DNA of 7,861 nt from Clostridia bacterium (GTDB taxonomy: Bacteria > Bacillota > Clostridia > Lachnospirales > Cellulosilyticaceae): contig JAQSYC010000066.1 in the NCBI GenBank assembly GCA_029256345.1, positions 1-7,861 of the forward strand, written 5' to 3'. Positions 1 to 5,691 of the stretch are shown one piece after another. The notes under the pieces were generated by a model that saw nothing but the letters and a program-made list of their open reading frames with translations, made no database searches and had not been told where the DNA came from. The position numbers and the translations under genes are program-made. Every line of letters begins with the position of its first letter. The first letter of the stretch is position 1.

Positions 1-206
1 GTGTACAAAGAGAGATTATCATCTTGTACAGTAACGATAATGCCAGTGGGGATAACAAATGTATCAATATGTTCATAAGGGTTGGCTTGTAAAATTCTTG
101 TAATTGTATCTTCAACCCGATAGGTTTCGGCGCCGCTTTTAAGCATCAGTTCTCCTGCTTTTACAGCAAAGTTTAATATTTGTTCATGGTGATGCAATAT
201 ATTCAT
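1..206 (-). CDS. Threonine/serine exporter family protein, N-terminal part (partial)
   Basis: This is the first 68 codons of a minus-strand gene that continues past the left edge of the window. The peptide begins MNILHHHEQILNFAVKAGEL and then reads LMLKSGAETYRVEDTI (residues 20-35), the hallmark of the ThrE/YjjP (DUF1212) family. In that family this soluble N-terminal segment precedes a block of membrane helices that export threonine and serine across the cytoplasmic membrane. The ATG is at 206-204, with a GAGGT ribosome binding site at 216-212 on the minus strand. Many Clostridia split the exporter into a longer YjjP-like and a shorter YjjB-like protein; which form this is cannot be told from the fragment. 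It is divergent from glyA, whose enzyme uses serine. The family call is firm; the exported substrate is inferred. Confidence 0.85.
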   Translation of the reverse strand, partial: MNILHHHEQILNFAVKAGELMLKSGAETYRVEDTITRILQANPYEHIDTFVIPTGIIVTVQDDNLSLY

Positions 207-236
207 AAGATACCTCGCAGTGTGACATTATTTAAC

Positions 237-265
237 AGTATACTCTGAATAAAGATAGGTGTAAA
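237..265 (-). promoter_or_regulatory. Sigma-A-type promoter of the threonine/serine exporter gene
   Basis: On the minus strand, TTTACA (265-260) is followed after 17 bases by TATACT (242-237). Each hexamer matches the sigma-70/sigma-A consensus at five of six positions, with optimal spacing. Transcription would start near 230, giving a leader of about 24 bases before the ATG at 206. Confidence 0.7.
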
Positions 266-298
266 GATAGATATAGCCACTTGAAAAATAAAGAATGA

Positions 299-332
299 TG
301 AACCTTTTTTCAAAATAGCACGAAAAGGTTCG
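299..332. promoter_or_regulatory. Inverted repeat, candidate PurR-type operator
   Basis: TGAACCTTTT (299-308) and AAAAGGTTCG (323-332) form an inverted repeat with nine perfectly matched bases per arm and a 14-base gap. It lies upstream of the glyA -35 box and has no U-tract, so it does not look like a terminator. The right arm, read on the minus strand, carries CGAAC, the core of the Bacillus PurR box. The orientation of the arms and the 24 bases between the GAAC and GTTC cores resemble paired PurR boxes, and glyA is a PurR target in B. subtilis. The left arm has TGAAC rather than CGAAC, so the assignment is tentative. Confidence 0.35.
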
Positions 333-347
333 AAAAAAATATATACA

Positions 348-376
348 TTTATAAAAAGGTATATTATTATTATAAT
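348..376 (+). promoter_or_regulatory. Candidate glyA promoter
   Basis: TTTATA (348-353, four of six consensus matches) is followed after 17 bases by a perfect TATAAT (371-376). A start near 383 would give a leader of about 38 bases. The -10 box lies inside a 12-base perfect AT-only palindrome (367-378). The surrounding sequence is very AT-rich, so chance matches are possible. Confidence 0.5.
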
Positions 377-420
377 AAGTAGATAAAATACCTATACAAC
401 AAATCAAGGATGGTGAAAGC

Positions 421-1656
421 ATGTATTCATTAGAAGAAGTATACGCTGTAGACGGTGAAATTGCAGCTTTAATTGCAGAAGAGACAAACAGGCAAAATAA
501 TAAAATTGAGCTTATAGCATCAGAAAACTTTGTATCTAAAGCTGTTATGGCCGCCATGGGGAGTCCCCTTACTAATAAATATGCAGAAGGCTACCCAGGC
601 AAAAGATATTATGGTGGCTGTGAAGTGGTAGATAAGGTTGAAGAATTAGCTAGAGAAAGAGCAAAAAAAATCTTTGGAGCAGAACATGCCAATGTGCAGC
701 CAAATTCTGGTTCACAGGCCAATCAAGCAGTGTTTTTTGCAGTTCTTAAACCAGGGGATATTGTCATGGGAATGAACTTAAGTCATGGGGGGCATTTGAC
801 ACATGGGAGTCCTGTTAACATATCAGGTAAACATTATCGTGTCATTTCCTATGAAGTGAATGCAGAAACTGAACGTATTGATTATGATAATATTAGACAA
901 TTAGCGCTGGAACATCGCCCGAAAATGATGATAGCAGGAGCCAGTGCCTATGCTAGAAGTATTGATTTTTCAAAGTTTAGAGAAATTGCTGATGAAATAG
1001 GAGCATATCTTATGGTAGATATGGCTCATATTGCAGGGCTTGTGGCTGCAGGGCTTCATCCAAACCCAGTACCTTTTGCACATTTTGTGACAACCACAAC
1101 CCATAAAACCTTAAGAGGCCCAAGAGGTGGGATGATTTTGTGCAGCAAAGAATTTGCACAAGCTATTGATAAGGCCATTTTCCCGGGCATTCAAGGGGGA
1201 CCACTTATGCATGTGATTGCTGCAAAAGCCGTGAGTTTTAAAGAAGCTTTAGAAGAGGATTTTAAAGTTTATCAAAAGAAGATTATCAGCAATGCAGATG
1301 CTCTTGCAAAAGCACTGATCAAAAGAGGCCTACGCATTGTATCTGGAGGAACAGATACGCATTTGATGAGTGTGGACGTCAGAAATATGAATGTTACAGG
1401 AAAAGAAGCGGAAAACATGCTGGATGAAATAGGAATTACTTGTAACAAAAATACGATACCTTTTGACCCAGCCTCACCTTTTATCACCAGCGGCGTAAGA
1501 CTTGGAACACCAGCAGTGACAACAAGGGGGATGAATGAAGCGGATATGGATGAGATAGCTGATATCATTTATCTGACACTTAAAGACTTTGAAGCCAATA
1601 AAGAACAATGTGCACAAAGAGTTGCCCAATTATTAAATCAATATCCACTATACTAA
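421..1656 (+). CDS. glyA: Serine hydroxymethyltransferase
   Basis: This cytoplasmic PLP enzyme interconverts serine plus tetrahydrofolate and glycine plus 5,10-methylene-tetrahydrofolate. It supplies one-carbon units for purine, thymidylate and methionine synthesis. The 411 residues match the usual bacterial length of about 410-420. Visible landmarks are IELIASENF (29-37), the substrate/folate loop TNKYAEGYPGKRYYGG (51-66), DMAH with the PLP-ring aspartate D200 and H203, and the PLP-binding lysine K229 in TTTTHKTLRGPRGG. R360 in SGVRLGTPA is the likely carboxylate-binding arginine. No expected active-site residue is missing. The ATG is preceded by GGTG a few bases upstream within AAGGATGGTGAAAGC (406-420), a moderate ribosome binding site. 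The gene is a single-gene unit with its own candidate promoter and terminator, divergent from a serine/threonine exporter gene. A PurR-like operator upstream may link it to purine supply. Confidence 0.98.
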   Translation: MYSLEEVYAVDGEIAALIAEETNRQNNKIELIASENFVSKAVMAAMGSPLTNKYAEGYPGKRYYGGCEVVDKVEELARERAKKIFGAEHANVQPNSGSQANQAVFFAVLKPGDIVMGMNLSHGGHLTHGSPVNISGKHYRVISYEVNAETERIDYDNIRQLALEHRPKMMIAGASAYARSIDFSKFREIADEIGAYLMVDMAHIAGLVAAGLHPNPVPFAHFVTTTTHKTLRGPRGGMILCSKEFAQAIDKAIFPGIQGGPLMHVIAAKAVSFKEALEEDFKVYQKKIISNADALAKALIKRGLRIVSGGTDTHLMSVDVRNMNVTGKEAENMLDEIGITCNKNTIPFDPASPFITSGVRLGTPAVTTRGMNEADMDEIADIIYLTLKDFEANKEQCAQRVAQLLNQYPLY

Positions 1657-1667
1657 AAAATAGATAT

Positions 1668-1702
1668 AAGCATTATTTGATAAAATCAAGTAATGCTTTT
1701 TT
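1668..1702 (+). terminator. Intrinsic terminator after glyA
   Basis: AAGCATTATTTGA (1668-1680) pairs with TCAAGTAATGCTT (1686-1698) with one G-U pair and a five-base loop (TAAAA). The U-run TTTTTT (1697-1702) includes the last two stem bases. It begins 12 bases after the glyA stop codon. Confidence 0.9.
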
Positions 1703-1735
1703 CATGGGAATAAAGGCTTTATATTCGAAATACTA

Positions 1736-1764
1736 ATGAAAAGCTAGTGGTAAAATGATATAAT
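1736..1764 (+). promoter_or_regulatory. Candidate promoter of the 134-residue gene
   Basis: ATGAAA (1736-1741, four of six matches to TTGACA) is followed after exactly 17 bases by a perfect TATAAT (1759-1764). Transcription from about 1771 would give a leader of roughly 107 bases. That leader contains a small hairpin, GGCTAG (1787-1792) with CTAGCC (1807-1812). Confidence 0.55.
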
Positions 1765-1877
1765 CAAGTAAAGATATAGAGACAAAGGCTAGACGATATA
1801 AATAGACTAGCCCAATAGACAAGGGGAATATTAGCAAGGGTAGGATGAGAGAAAATATATTTTAAAGGGGGAGGGTT

Positions 1878-2282
1878 ATGGTAGATATAGAAAGTCTATA
1901 CTTGGCATTAAAAACAGAGAATAAATATAAGAATTTAGATGAAGTCAATATTCTTATGCAAACACTCAAGGCAACAAAGGGGTCACTGGAATCAGTTATT
2001 TCATATATTATAAATCAGGCGGTACTAGCCCATATGAATTTAAATATTGATTCTACCATTATGCAGATGTTGTTTTTAAATGACTACTTAATTGGTTTAT
2101 TTATGAAGAATTTTGATATTTTAATGAATAATTATGTGGTTCATTATTTACAGCAACATGAAGTGAATTTGATAGAAGAACAAGAAGTAGAAACAGTTAA
2201 AAGACTTGTTAAAAGTATTAATATGAAAACAGACTTGCAAGAATTTGACAATTTTATTAGTAAAGAATGGCATTTAATTTAA
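1878..2282 (+). CDS. Uncharacterised 134-residue protein
   Basis: I do not recognise this family. The protein has no signal peptide, no clear membrane segment, no cysteine and no obvious catalytic motif. It reads as mostly helical: an N-terminal part rich in L, K, E and N, a hydrophobic-methionine middle around residues 49-87 (AVLAHMNLNIDS, MQMLFLNDYLIGLFMKNFDI), and a charged C-terminal helix beginning with EEQEVETVKRLVKS (100-113). A small helical bundle or interaction protein would fit, but no function can be given. The ATG has a very strong ribosome binding site (AAAGGGGGAGGG, starting at 1864), which supports real translation. A candidate promoter, a leader of about 107 bases and a terminator make it a single-gene unit between glyA and an EF-G paralogue. 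Codon choice is A/T-rich like its neighbours, with no sign of recent transfer. Confidence 0.8.
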   Translation: MVDIESLYLALKTENKYKNLDEVNILMQTLKATKGSLESVISYIINQAVLAHMNLNIDSTIMQMLFLNDYLIGLFMKNFDILMNNYVVHYLQQHEVNLIEEQEVETVKRLVKSINMKTDLQEFDNFISKEWHLI

Positions 2283-2298
2283 TAAAACAGGTAAGAAT

Positions 2299-2347
2299 AG
2301 AAGTGAGCAAATAATGAGTGAATTATTATTTCTTACTTCTTTTTTTA
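2299..2347 (+). terminator. Intrinsic terminator after the 134-residue gene
   Basis: The left arm AGAAGTGAGCAAATAAT (2299-2315) pairs with the right arm ATTATTTCTTACTTCT (2325-2340), with one bulged C and one G-U pair. A run of TTTTTT (2341-2346) follows directly. It lies 17 bases after the stop codon. Confidence 0.85.
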
Positions 2348-2487
2348 TTGATTATTCTGTCAAAACAAAAAATATTTATAGTACAAGTATCTATAAATAA
2401 ATTATAAAAAAAGGAATCTTTATGTATAGTGTAGAAATAATAATATAAGAGGTTAAAACAAATAGATAATCTGGAGGAGGTAGTTAA

Positions 2488-4560
2488 ATGAAAATGTATG
2501 AAACAAAATTCATTCGCAATATTGCACTGCTAGGGCATGGTGGTGCAGGTAAGACTACTTTAGCAGAAGCGATGCAGTTTGCAGCAGGGATGACCAGTAG
2601 ACTTGGCAAAGTTAATGCAGGAAATACGATAAGTGATTTTGATCCAGAAGAAATAAAACGCAAGATTTCTATCAGAACATCTTTGATTCCGGTGGAATGG
2701 AAAGACTACAAGCTTAACATACTGGATACGCCAGGGTATTTTGATTTTGTGGGAGGAGTAAAAGAAGCCCTGAGTGTAGCTGACAGTGCACTTATTGTGA
2801 TGAGGGGGTCAGCTGGTATAGAGGTGGGAACAGAAAAGGCATGGGAGTATGCTGAAAAAGCTGATATTCCAAAGATGATGTTTATTACAGAAATGGATGC
2901 CCAAAATGTTGATATTGAAACGATTATGAACACCTGTAAAGAAAAGTTTGGCATGAGTATTGCACCGGTACAAGTGCCTTGGTATGAAGGGGAAAAGTTC
3001 GTGGGGTATGTACATGTACTGAAAATGCTTGGCAGGAGATTTGATGGCACGAAAGTTGTAACTTGCCCGATACCAGATGTGCTGCAGGCTAAAATAGCAC
3101 CCATTAGAACTATGATCCTAGAAGCAGTAGCAGAGACAGATGAAGTGCTAATGGAGAAGTATTTTGCAGAAGAAGAGATTACATTAGAAGAAATTCAGGA
3201 GGCTTTTAAAAAGGGTGTATTAGCCAAACAAATTGTTCCGGTGCTTTGTGGAAGTGCACTGAATAGTACCGGTATATCTGTGCTTATGGACACCATGATT
3301 TCTTTATTTCCAGCGCCTAATGAAGGCAAAAAAGAGATGGGATATGATACTTCTACAGATGAAAAAATACAGATAGATTGTAAGGAAAATGAAAAAACTT
3401 CGTTATTTATATTTAAAACAATTGTAGACCCATTTATAGGGAAATTTTCTTTATTTAAAGTTAAGACAGGTACAGTAAGTACAGAGGATACTGTTGTTAA
3501 TATGAGAACAGGGGAGAGTGAGAGACTAGCGCATCTTTATGTACTTTTAGGAAAAGAGCAAAAAGAAGTTGAGAGGCTCTATGCAGGAGATATAGGTGCT
3601 GCTGCCAAGTTAAAATCTCCAAAGACCTGTGATACATTGGCAGATAAAAGTTTCACAGTCAGCTATGACGCCATAGATTTTCCGAAACCTTATGTCAAGA
3701 TGGCCATTTTTCCTCAAGGAAAAGGGGACGAAGAGAAGATGTCTAGTGCGCTTAATAGACTGATGGCAGAAGACCCTACTTTTTATATAGAGTATGATAA
3801 AGAAACCCATGAGACAGTCATCTATGGTATAGGGGAACAGCAATTAGATGTTATTGTGAACATGCTTAAATCAAAATTCAAAGTAGAAGTGCATTTGGAG
3901 CACCCTACCACAAGATACAGAGAGACTATCAAAGGTAAAGTTAATATAAGGGGCAAACATAAAAAACAATCAGGGGGACATGGGCAGTATGGCGATGTTG
4001 TCATGGAGTTTGAGCCTTCGGGAGACTTAGAAATGCCCTATATATTTGAGGAAAAAGTATTTGGCGGAGCTGTTCCGAGACAATACTTTCCAGCTGTCGA
4101 AAAAGGACTTGAAGAGTGTATTGTTAAAGGGGTTCTGGCGGGCTATCCCGTAGTAGGACTAAAAGCTGTATTGTTGGATGGTTCTTATCATCCGGTGGAT
4201 TCGTCGGAGATGGCCTTTAAAATGGCAACAGCCATAGCTTTTAAAGAGGGACTTGTCAAAGCACATCCCACCATTCTAGAACCTCTTGCACATGTGGAGA
4301 TTATGACACCGGAGGAGTATACGGGAGACATCATGGGAGATATGAAAAAGCGCAGAGGCCGCATGATTGGTATGGAGCTTAGGGGTAAGCAACAGGTCAT
4401 CATAGCAGAAGTTCCTATGGCGGAACTCTATACCTATGCAACAGATGTCCGATCTATCACACAAGGCAGAGGAGATATCTATTATACCTTTGAGCGGTAT
4501 GATGAAGCACCTATTGAAGTACAACAAAAAGTTATAGCTGCTAGAAAAGAAATGGCATAA
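2488..4560 (+). CDS. Elongation factor G paralogue (EF-G2-like), non-canonical GTPase
   Basis: This 690-residue translational GTPase has the full EF-G layout: GTPase domain (about 1-280), domain II (about 300-390), domain III (about 400-475, GKGDEEKMSSALNRL), domain IV (about 478-600) and a C-terminal domain V. Its G1 loop is GHGGAGKT (16-23) rather than AHIDAGKT. G2 reads RKISI instead of RGITI, so Ser61 replaces the Mg-binding Thr. G3 is DTPGYFDF (80-87), with Tyr84 in place of the catalytic His. G4 is TEMD (134-137) instead of NKMD. G5 CGSA (254-257) is normal. Domain IV keeps GGHGQYGD (496-503) and the tip motif GSYHPVDSSEMAF with His568. The G1 and G3 forms resemble the EF-G2/FusA2 group; G4 looks further diverged. 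The ATG at 2488 has GGAGGAGG seven bases upstream; an ATG two codons later is too far from it. No convincing promoter was found. There are no rpsL, rpsG or tuf neighbours, so it is probably an accessory EF-G. Confidence 0.92.
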   Translation: MKMYETKFIRNIALLGHGGAGKTTLAEAMQFAAGMTSRLGKVNAGNTISDFDPEEIKRKISIRTSLIPVEWKDYKLNILDTPGYFDFVGGVKEALSVADSALIVMRGSAGIEVGTEKAWEYAEKADIPKMMFITEMDAQNVDIETIMNTCKEKFGMSIAPVQVPWYEGEKFVGYVHVLKMLGRRFDGTKVVTCPIPDVLQAKIAPIRTMILEAVAETDEVLMEKYFAEEEITLEEIQEAFKKGVLAKQIVPVLCGSALNSTGISVLMDTMISLFPAPNEGKKEMGYDTSTDEKIQIDCKENEKTSLFIFKTIVDPFIGKFSLFKVKTGTVSTEDTVVNMRTGESERLAHLYVLLGKEQKEVERLYAGDIGAAAKLKSPKTCDTLADKSFTVSYDAIDFPKPYVKMAIFPQGKGDEEKMSSALNRLMAEDPTFYIEYDKETHETVIYGIGEQQLDVIVNMLKSKFKVEVHLEHPTTRYRETIKGKVNIRGKHKKQSGGHGQYGDVVMEFEPSGDLEMPYIFEEKVFGGAVPRQYFPAVEKGLEECIVKGVLAGYPVVGLKAVLLDGSYHPVDSSEMAFKMATAIAFKEGLVKAHPTILEPLAHVEIMTPEEYTGDIMGDMKKRRGRMIGMELRGKQQVIIAEVPMAELYTYATDVRSITQGRGDIYYTFERYDEAPIEVQQKVIAARKEMA

Positions 4561-4590
4561 TGCAGTAAAATAAATATTTTTAATAAATTA

Positions 4591-4646
4591 AAGAAGTATT
4601 ATTTTCATGGAAGGTCCATGAAAATAGTACTTCTTTTTCTTTTTTA
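4591..4646 (+). terminator. Very long intrinsic terminator after the EF-G paralogue
   Basis: The left arm (4591-4611) and right arm (4615-4635) pair over 21 bases with a single G-U pair and a three-base AGG loop. The tail TTTCTTTTTT follows. The stem begins with AAGAAGTA and closes with CATGGA/TCCATG. It lies 30 bases after the stop codon. Confidence 0.92.
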
Positions 4647-4659
4647 TTGATAGAATTGA

Positions 4660-4688
4660 TTGACATTTGATAAGATACATCATATACT
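4660..4688 (+). promoter_or_regulatory. Strong promoter of the padR cluster
   Basis: A perfect TTGACA (4660-4665) is followed after exactly 17 bases by TATACT (4683-4688), five of six consensus matches. The predicted start near 4695 gives a leader of about 90 bases before the padR ATG. A second possible -10, TATAAT (4714-4719), lies downstream but has a poor -35. Confidence 0.8.
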
Positions 4689-4736
4689 ATATTAAAAATG
4701 ATACTATATGACGTATAATATAAGACGTTATATAAC
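4684..4736. promoter_or_regulatory. Repeat cluster at the padR promoter, candidate PadR operator
   Basis: ATACTATAT occurs twice (4684-4692 and 4701-4709), starts 17 bases apart, and the first copy overlaps the -10 box. Further on, GACGT occurs at 4710-4714 and 4724-4728, and GTTATATAAC (4727-4736) is a perfect 10-base palindrome. PadR dimers commonly bind AT-rich dyads over their own promoters, so autoregulation is a reasonable inference. The region is almost all A and T, which raises the chance of accidental repeats. Confidence 0.4.
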
Positions 4737-4784
4737 TCTTAAATGTAAGGGACAAAATGCATAAGGCTAGGCGAGGAGGAGAAT

Positions 4785-5105
4785 ATGATATTTCAATTAG
4801 GCGGAACGTTACTAGATGCCTGTGTTCTAGCGGTACTTAATCAGGAGGATACCTATGGGTATGTACTTACCCAACGGGTCAGAGAGATTGTAGATATATC
4901 AGAGTCTACATTATATCCTGTCCTCAGAAGGCTTCAAAAGGATGGGTGTCTGACAACCTATGATGAACCTTATCAGGGCAGAAACAGAAGATATTATAGA
5001 ATCACAGAGCTAGGGAAAAATAGATTGGACAGCTATAAAAGTGAGTGGACAGATTATAAAGATAAAGTAGATCAGGTCTTGTTAGGAGGTAAACGAGGTG
5101 AATAG
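4785..5105 (+). CDS. PadR-family transcriptional regulator
   Basis: This 106-residue DNA-binding protein has the compact PadR form: a winged helix followed by one short C-terminal helix. The N-terminal helix LLDACVLAVLNQEDTYGYVL (9-28) carries the family's D-x-Y-G-Y motif. The recognition region is STLYPVLRRLQKDG (41-54), and the wing is GRNRRYYRITELGK (65-78). The C-terminal helix (about 79-100, YKSEWTDYKDKVDQVL) would form the dimer interface. PadR proteins usually repress their own operon and are released by small molecules or other cues. AGGAGG (4774-4779) sits five bases before the ATG. The gene overlaps the next by eight bases, so the two are translationally coupled. A strong promoter with repeats lies upstream. 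PadR followed by DUF1700 and DUF4097 genes is a recurrent arrangement in Firmicutes. Confidence 0.95.
   Translation: MIFQLGGTLLDACVLAVLNQEDTYGYVLTQRVREIVDISESTLYPVLRRLQKDGCLTTYDEPYQGRNRRYYRITELGKNRLDSYKSEWTDYKDKVDQVLLGGKRGE
5084..5090 (+). promoter_or_regulatory. Ribosome binding site that fixes the GTG start of the DUF1700 gene
   Basis: AGGAGGT inside the end of padR lies seven bases before the GTG at 5098. The next nearby ATG (5108) is out of frame. The resulting N-terminus MNRYEF fits the DUF1700 family start (MNKxEF), so the GTG start is well supported. Confidence 0.85.
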
Positions 5106-5691
5106 GTATGAATTTATAGGAGAGTTAAGGAACCGATTAAAAAGACTGCCAGCAGAGGAACAGCAGGAAGCCATTAACTATTACGAAGAATATTTTGATG
5201 AAGCAGCTATAGGGTATGCCCCCATCAATCTAAATGAAATAGGGCGGCCAGCAGTCATCGCCAGTGAAATACTGGCTCAGACGGCGATAAGACATGTAGA
5301 AACATATCCTAAGTCTCCTAAAAGCAATGCTTCTGCCATAGGGCTTATTATAGTAGCTATTTTAGGAGCACCTATTGCATTTCCGTTAGCTTTGGCACTG
5401 GTTGCAGTAGTTTGTGCATTGATTGCAGCCATAGGTGCTGTTGTTCTGGCATTATGTCTGACTATCGTTGCACTTGGTATCAGCGGAGTGGCAATGTTAG
5501 TAGTAGGATTTATAAAATTAGCAGTCGAACCAGCTACCGGAGTGGTTTTTATCGGAATGGCTATGTTGTTTATAGGGATAACACTACTAGTAATAGTTGT
5601 TATTCAGCAGCTCCTAACAAGAGCTTTGCCGACTGTTATTTATGGGGTAAGAAATATATTGGGTCACAATAAAAAGGAGGAGAAGAGATGA
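5098..5691 (+). CDS. DUF1700 family membrane protein
   Basis: The 197-residue protein has the usual DUF1700 layout. A soluble helical head of about 70 residues contains EFIGELRNRLKRLPAEEQQE (5-24), INYYEEYFDEA (26-36) and the EIGRPAVIASEIL segment (47-59). Hydrophobic segments follow at about 79-138, probably two or three helices rich in Ala, Val, Leu and Ile, and at about 147-170. The tail KKEEKR is positively charged and probably cytoplasmic. The biochemical function of DUF1700 is unknown; members typically sit beside padR and DUF4097 genes, as here. It starts with GTG inside the end of padR and its TGA overlaps the next ATG (ATGA at 5688-5691), so it is coupled on both sides. Head-group interaction with PadR or with the DUF4097 partner is possible but unproven. 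Confidence 0.9.
   Translation: MNRYEFIGELRNRLKRLPAEEQQEAINYYEEYFDEAAIGYAPINLNEIGRPAVIASEILAQTAIRHVETYPKSPKSNASAIGLIIVAILGAPIAFPLALALVAVVCALIAAIGAVVLALCLTIVALGISGVAMLVVGFIKLAVEPATGVVFIGMAMLFIGITLLVIVVIQQLLTRALPTVIYGVRNILGHNKKEEKR

Noticed and set aside
207..420. Glycine or other riboswitch upstream of glyA
   Set aside because: The predicted leader is only about 38 bases and lacks any recognisable aptamer core; the only strong dyad lies upstream of the promoter.
228..557. Minus-strand open frame of 109 codons
   Set aside because: It lies antisense to the start of glyA and across the AT-rich intergenic region, with low-complexity Tyr/Ile-rich sequence; glyA is unambiguous.
1272..1568. Minus-strand open frame inside glyA
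   Set aside because: Antisense shadow of a conserved coding region; no family resemblance.
2706..3104. Minus-strand open frames within the EF-G paralogue
   Set aside because: Antisense shadows of the GTPase domain, with Ser/Ile-rich peptides and no recognisable family.
2488..4560. Tetracycline-resistance ribosomal protection protein (TetM-like)
   Set aside because: TetM-type proteins are about 640 residues with an AHVDAGKT P-loop; the GHGGAGKT and DTPGYFDF motifs and the 690-residue length fit the EF-G2 group instead.
5412..5672. Plus-strand 86-codon frame within the DUF1700 gene
   Set aside because: Out-of-frame shadow; the Cys/Ser/Arg-rich product is what a shifted reading of hydrophobic codons gives, and the DUF1700 frame fits its family.
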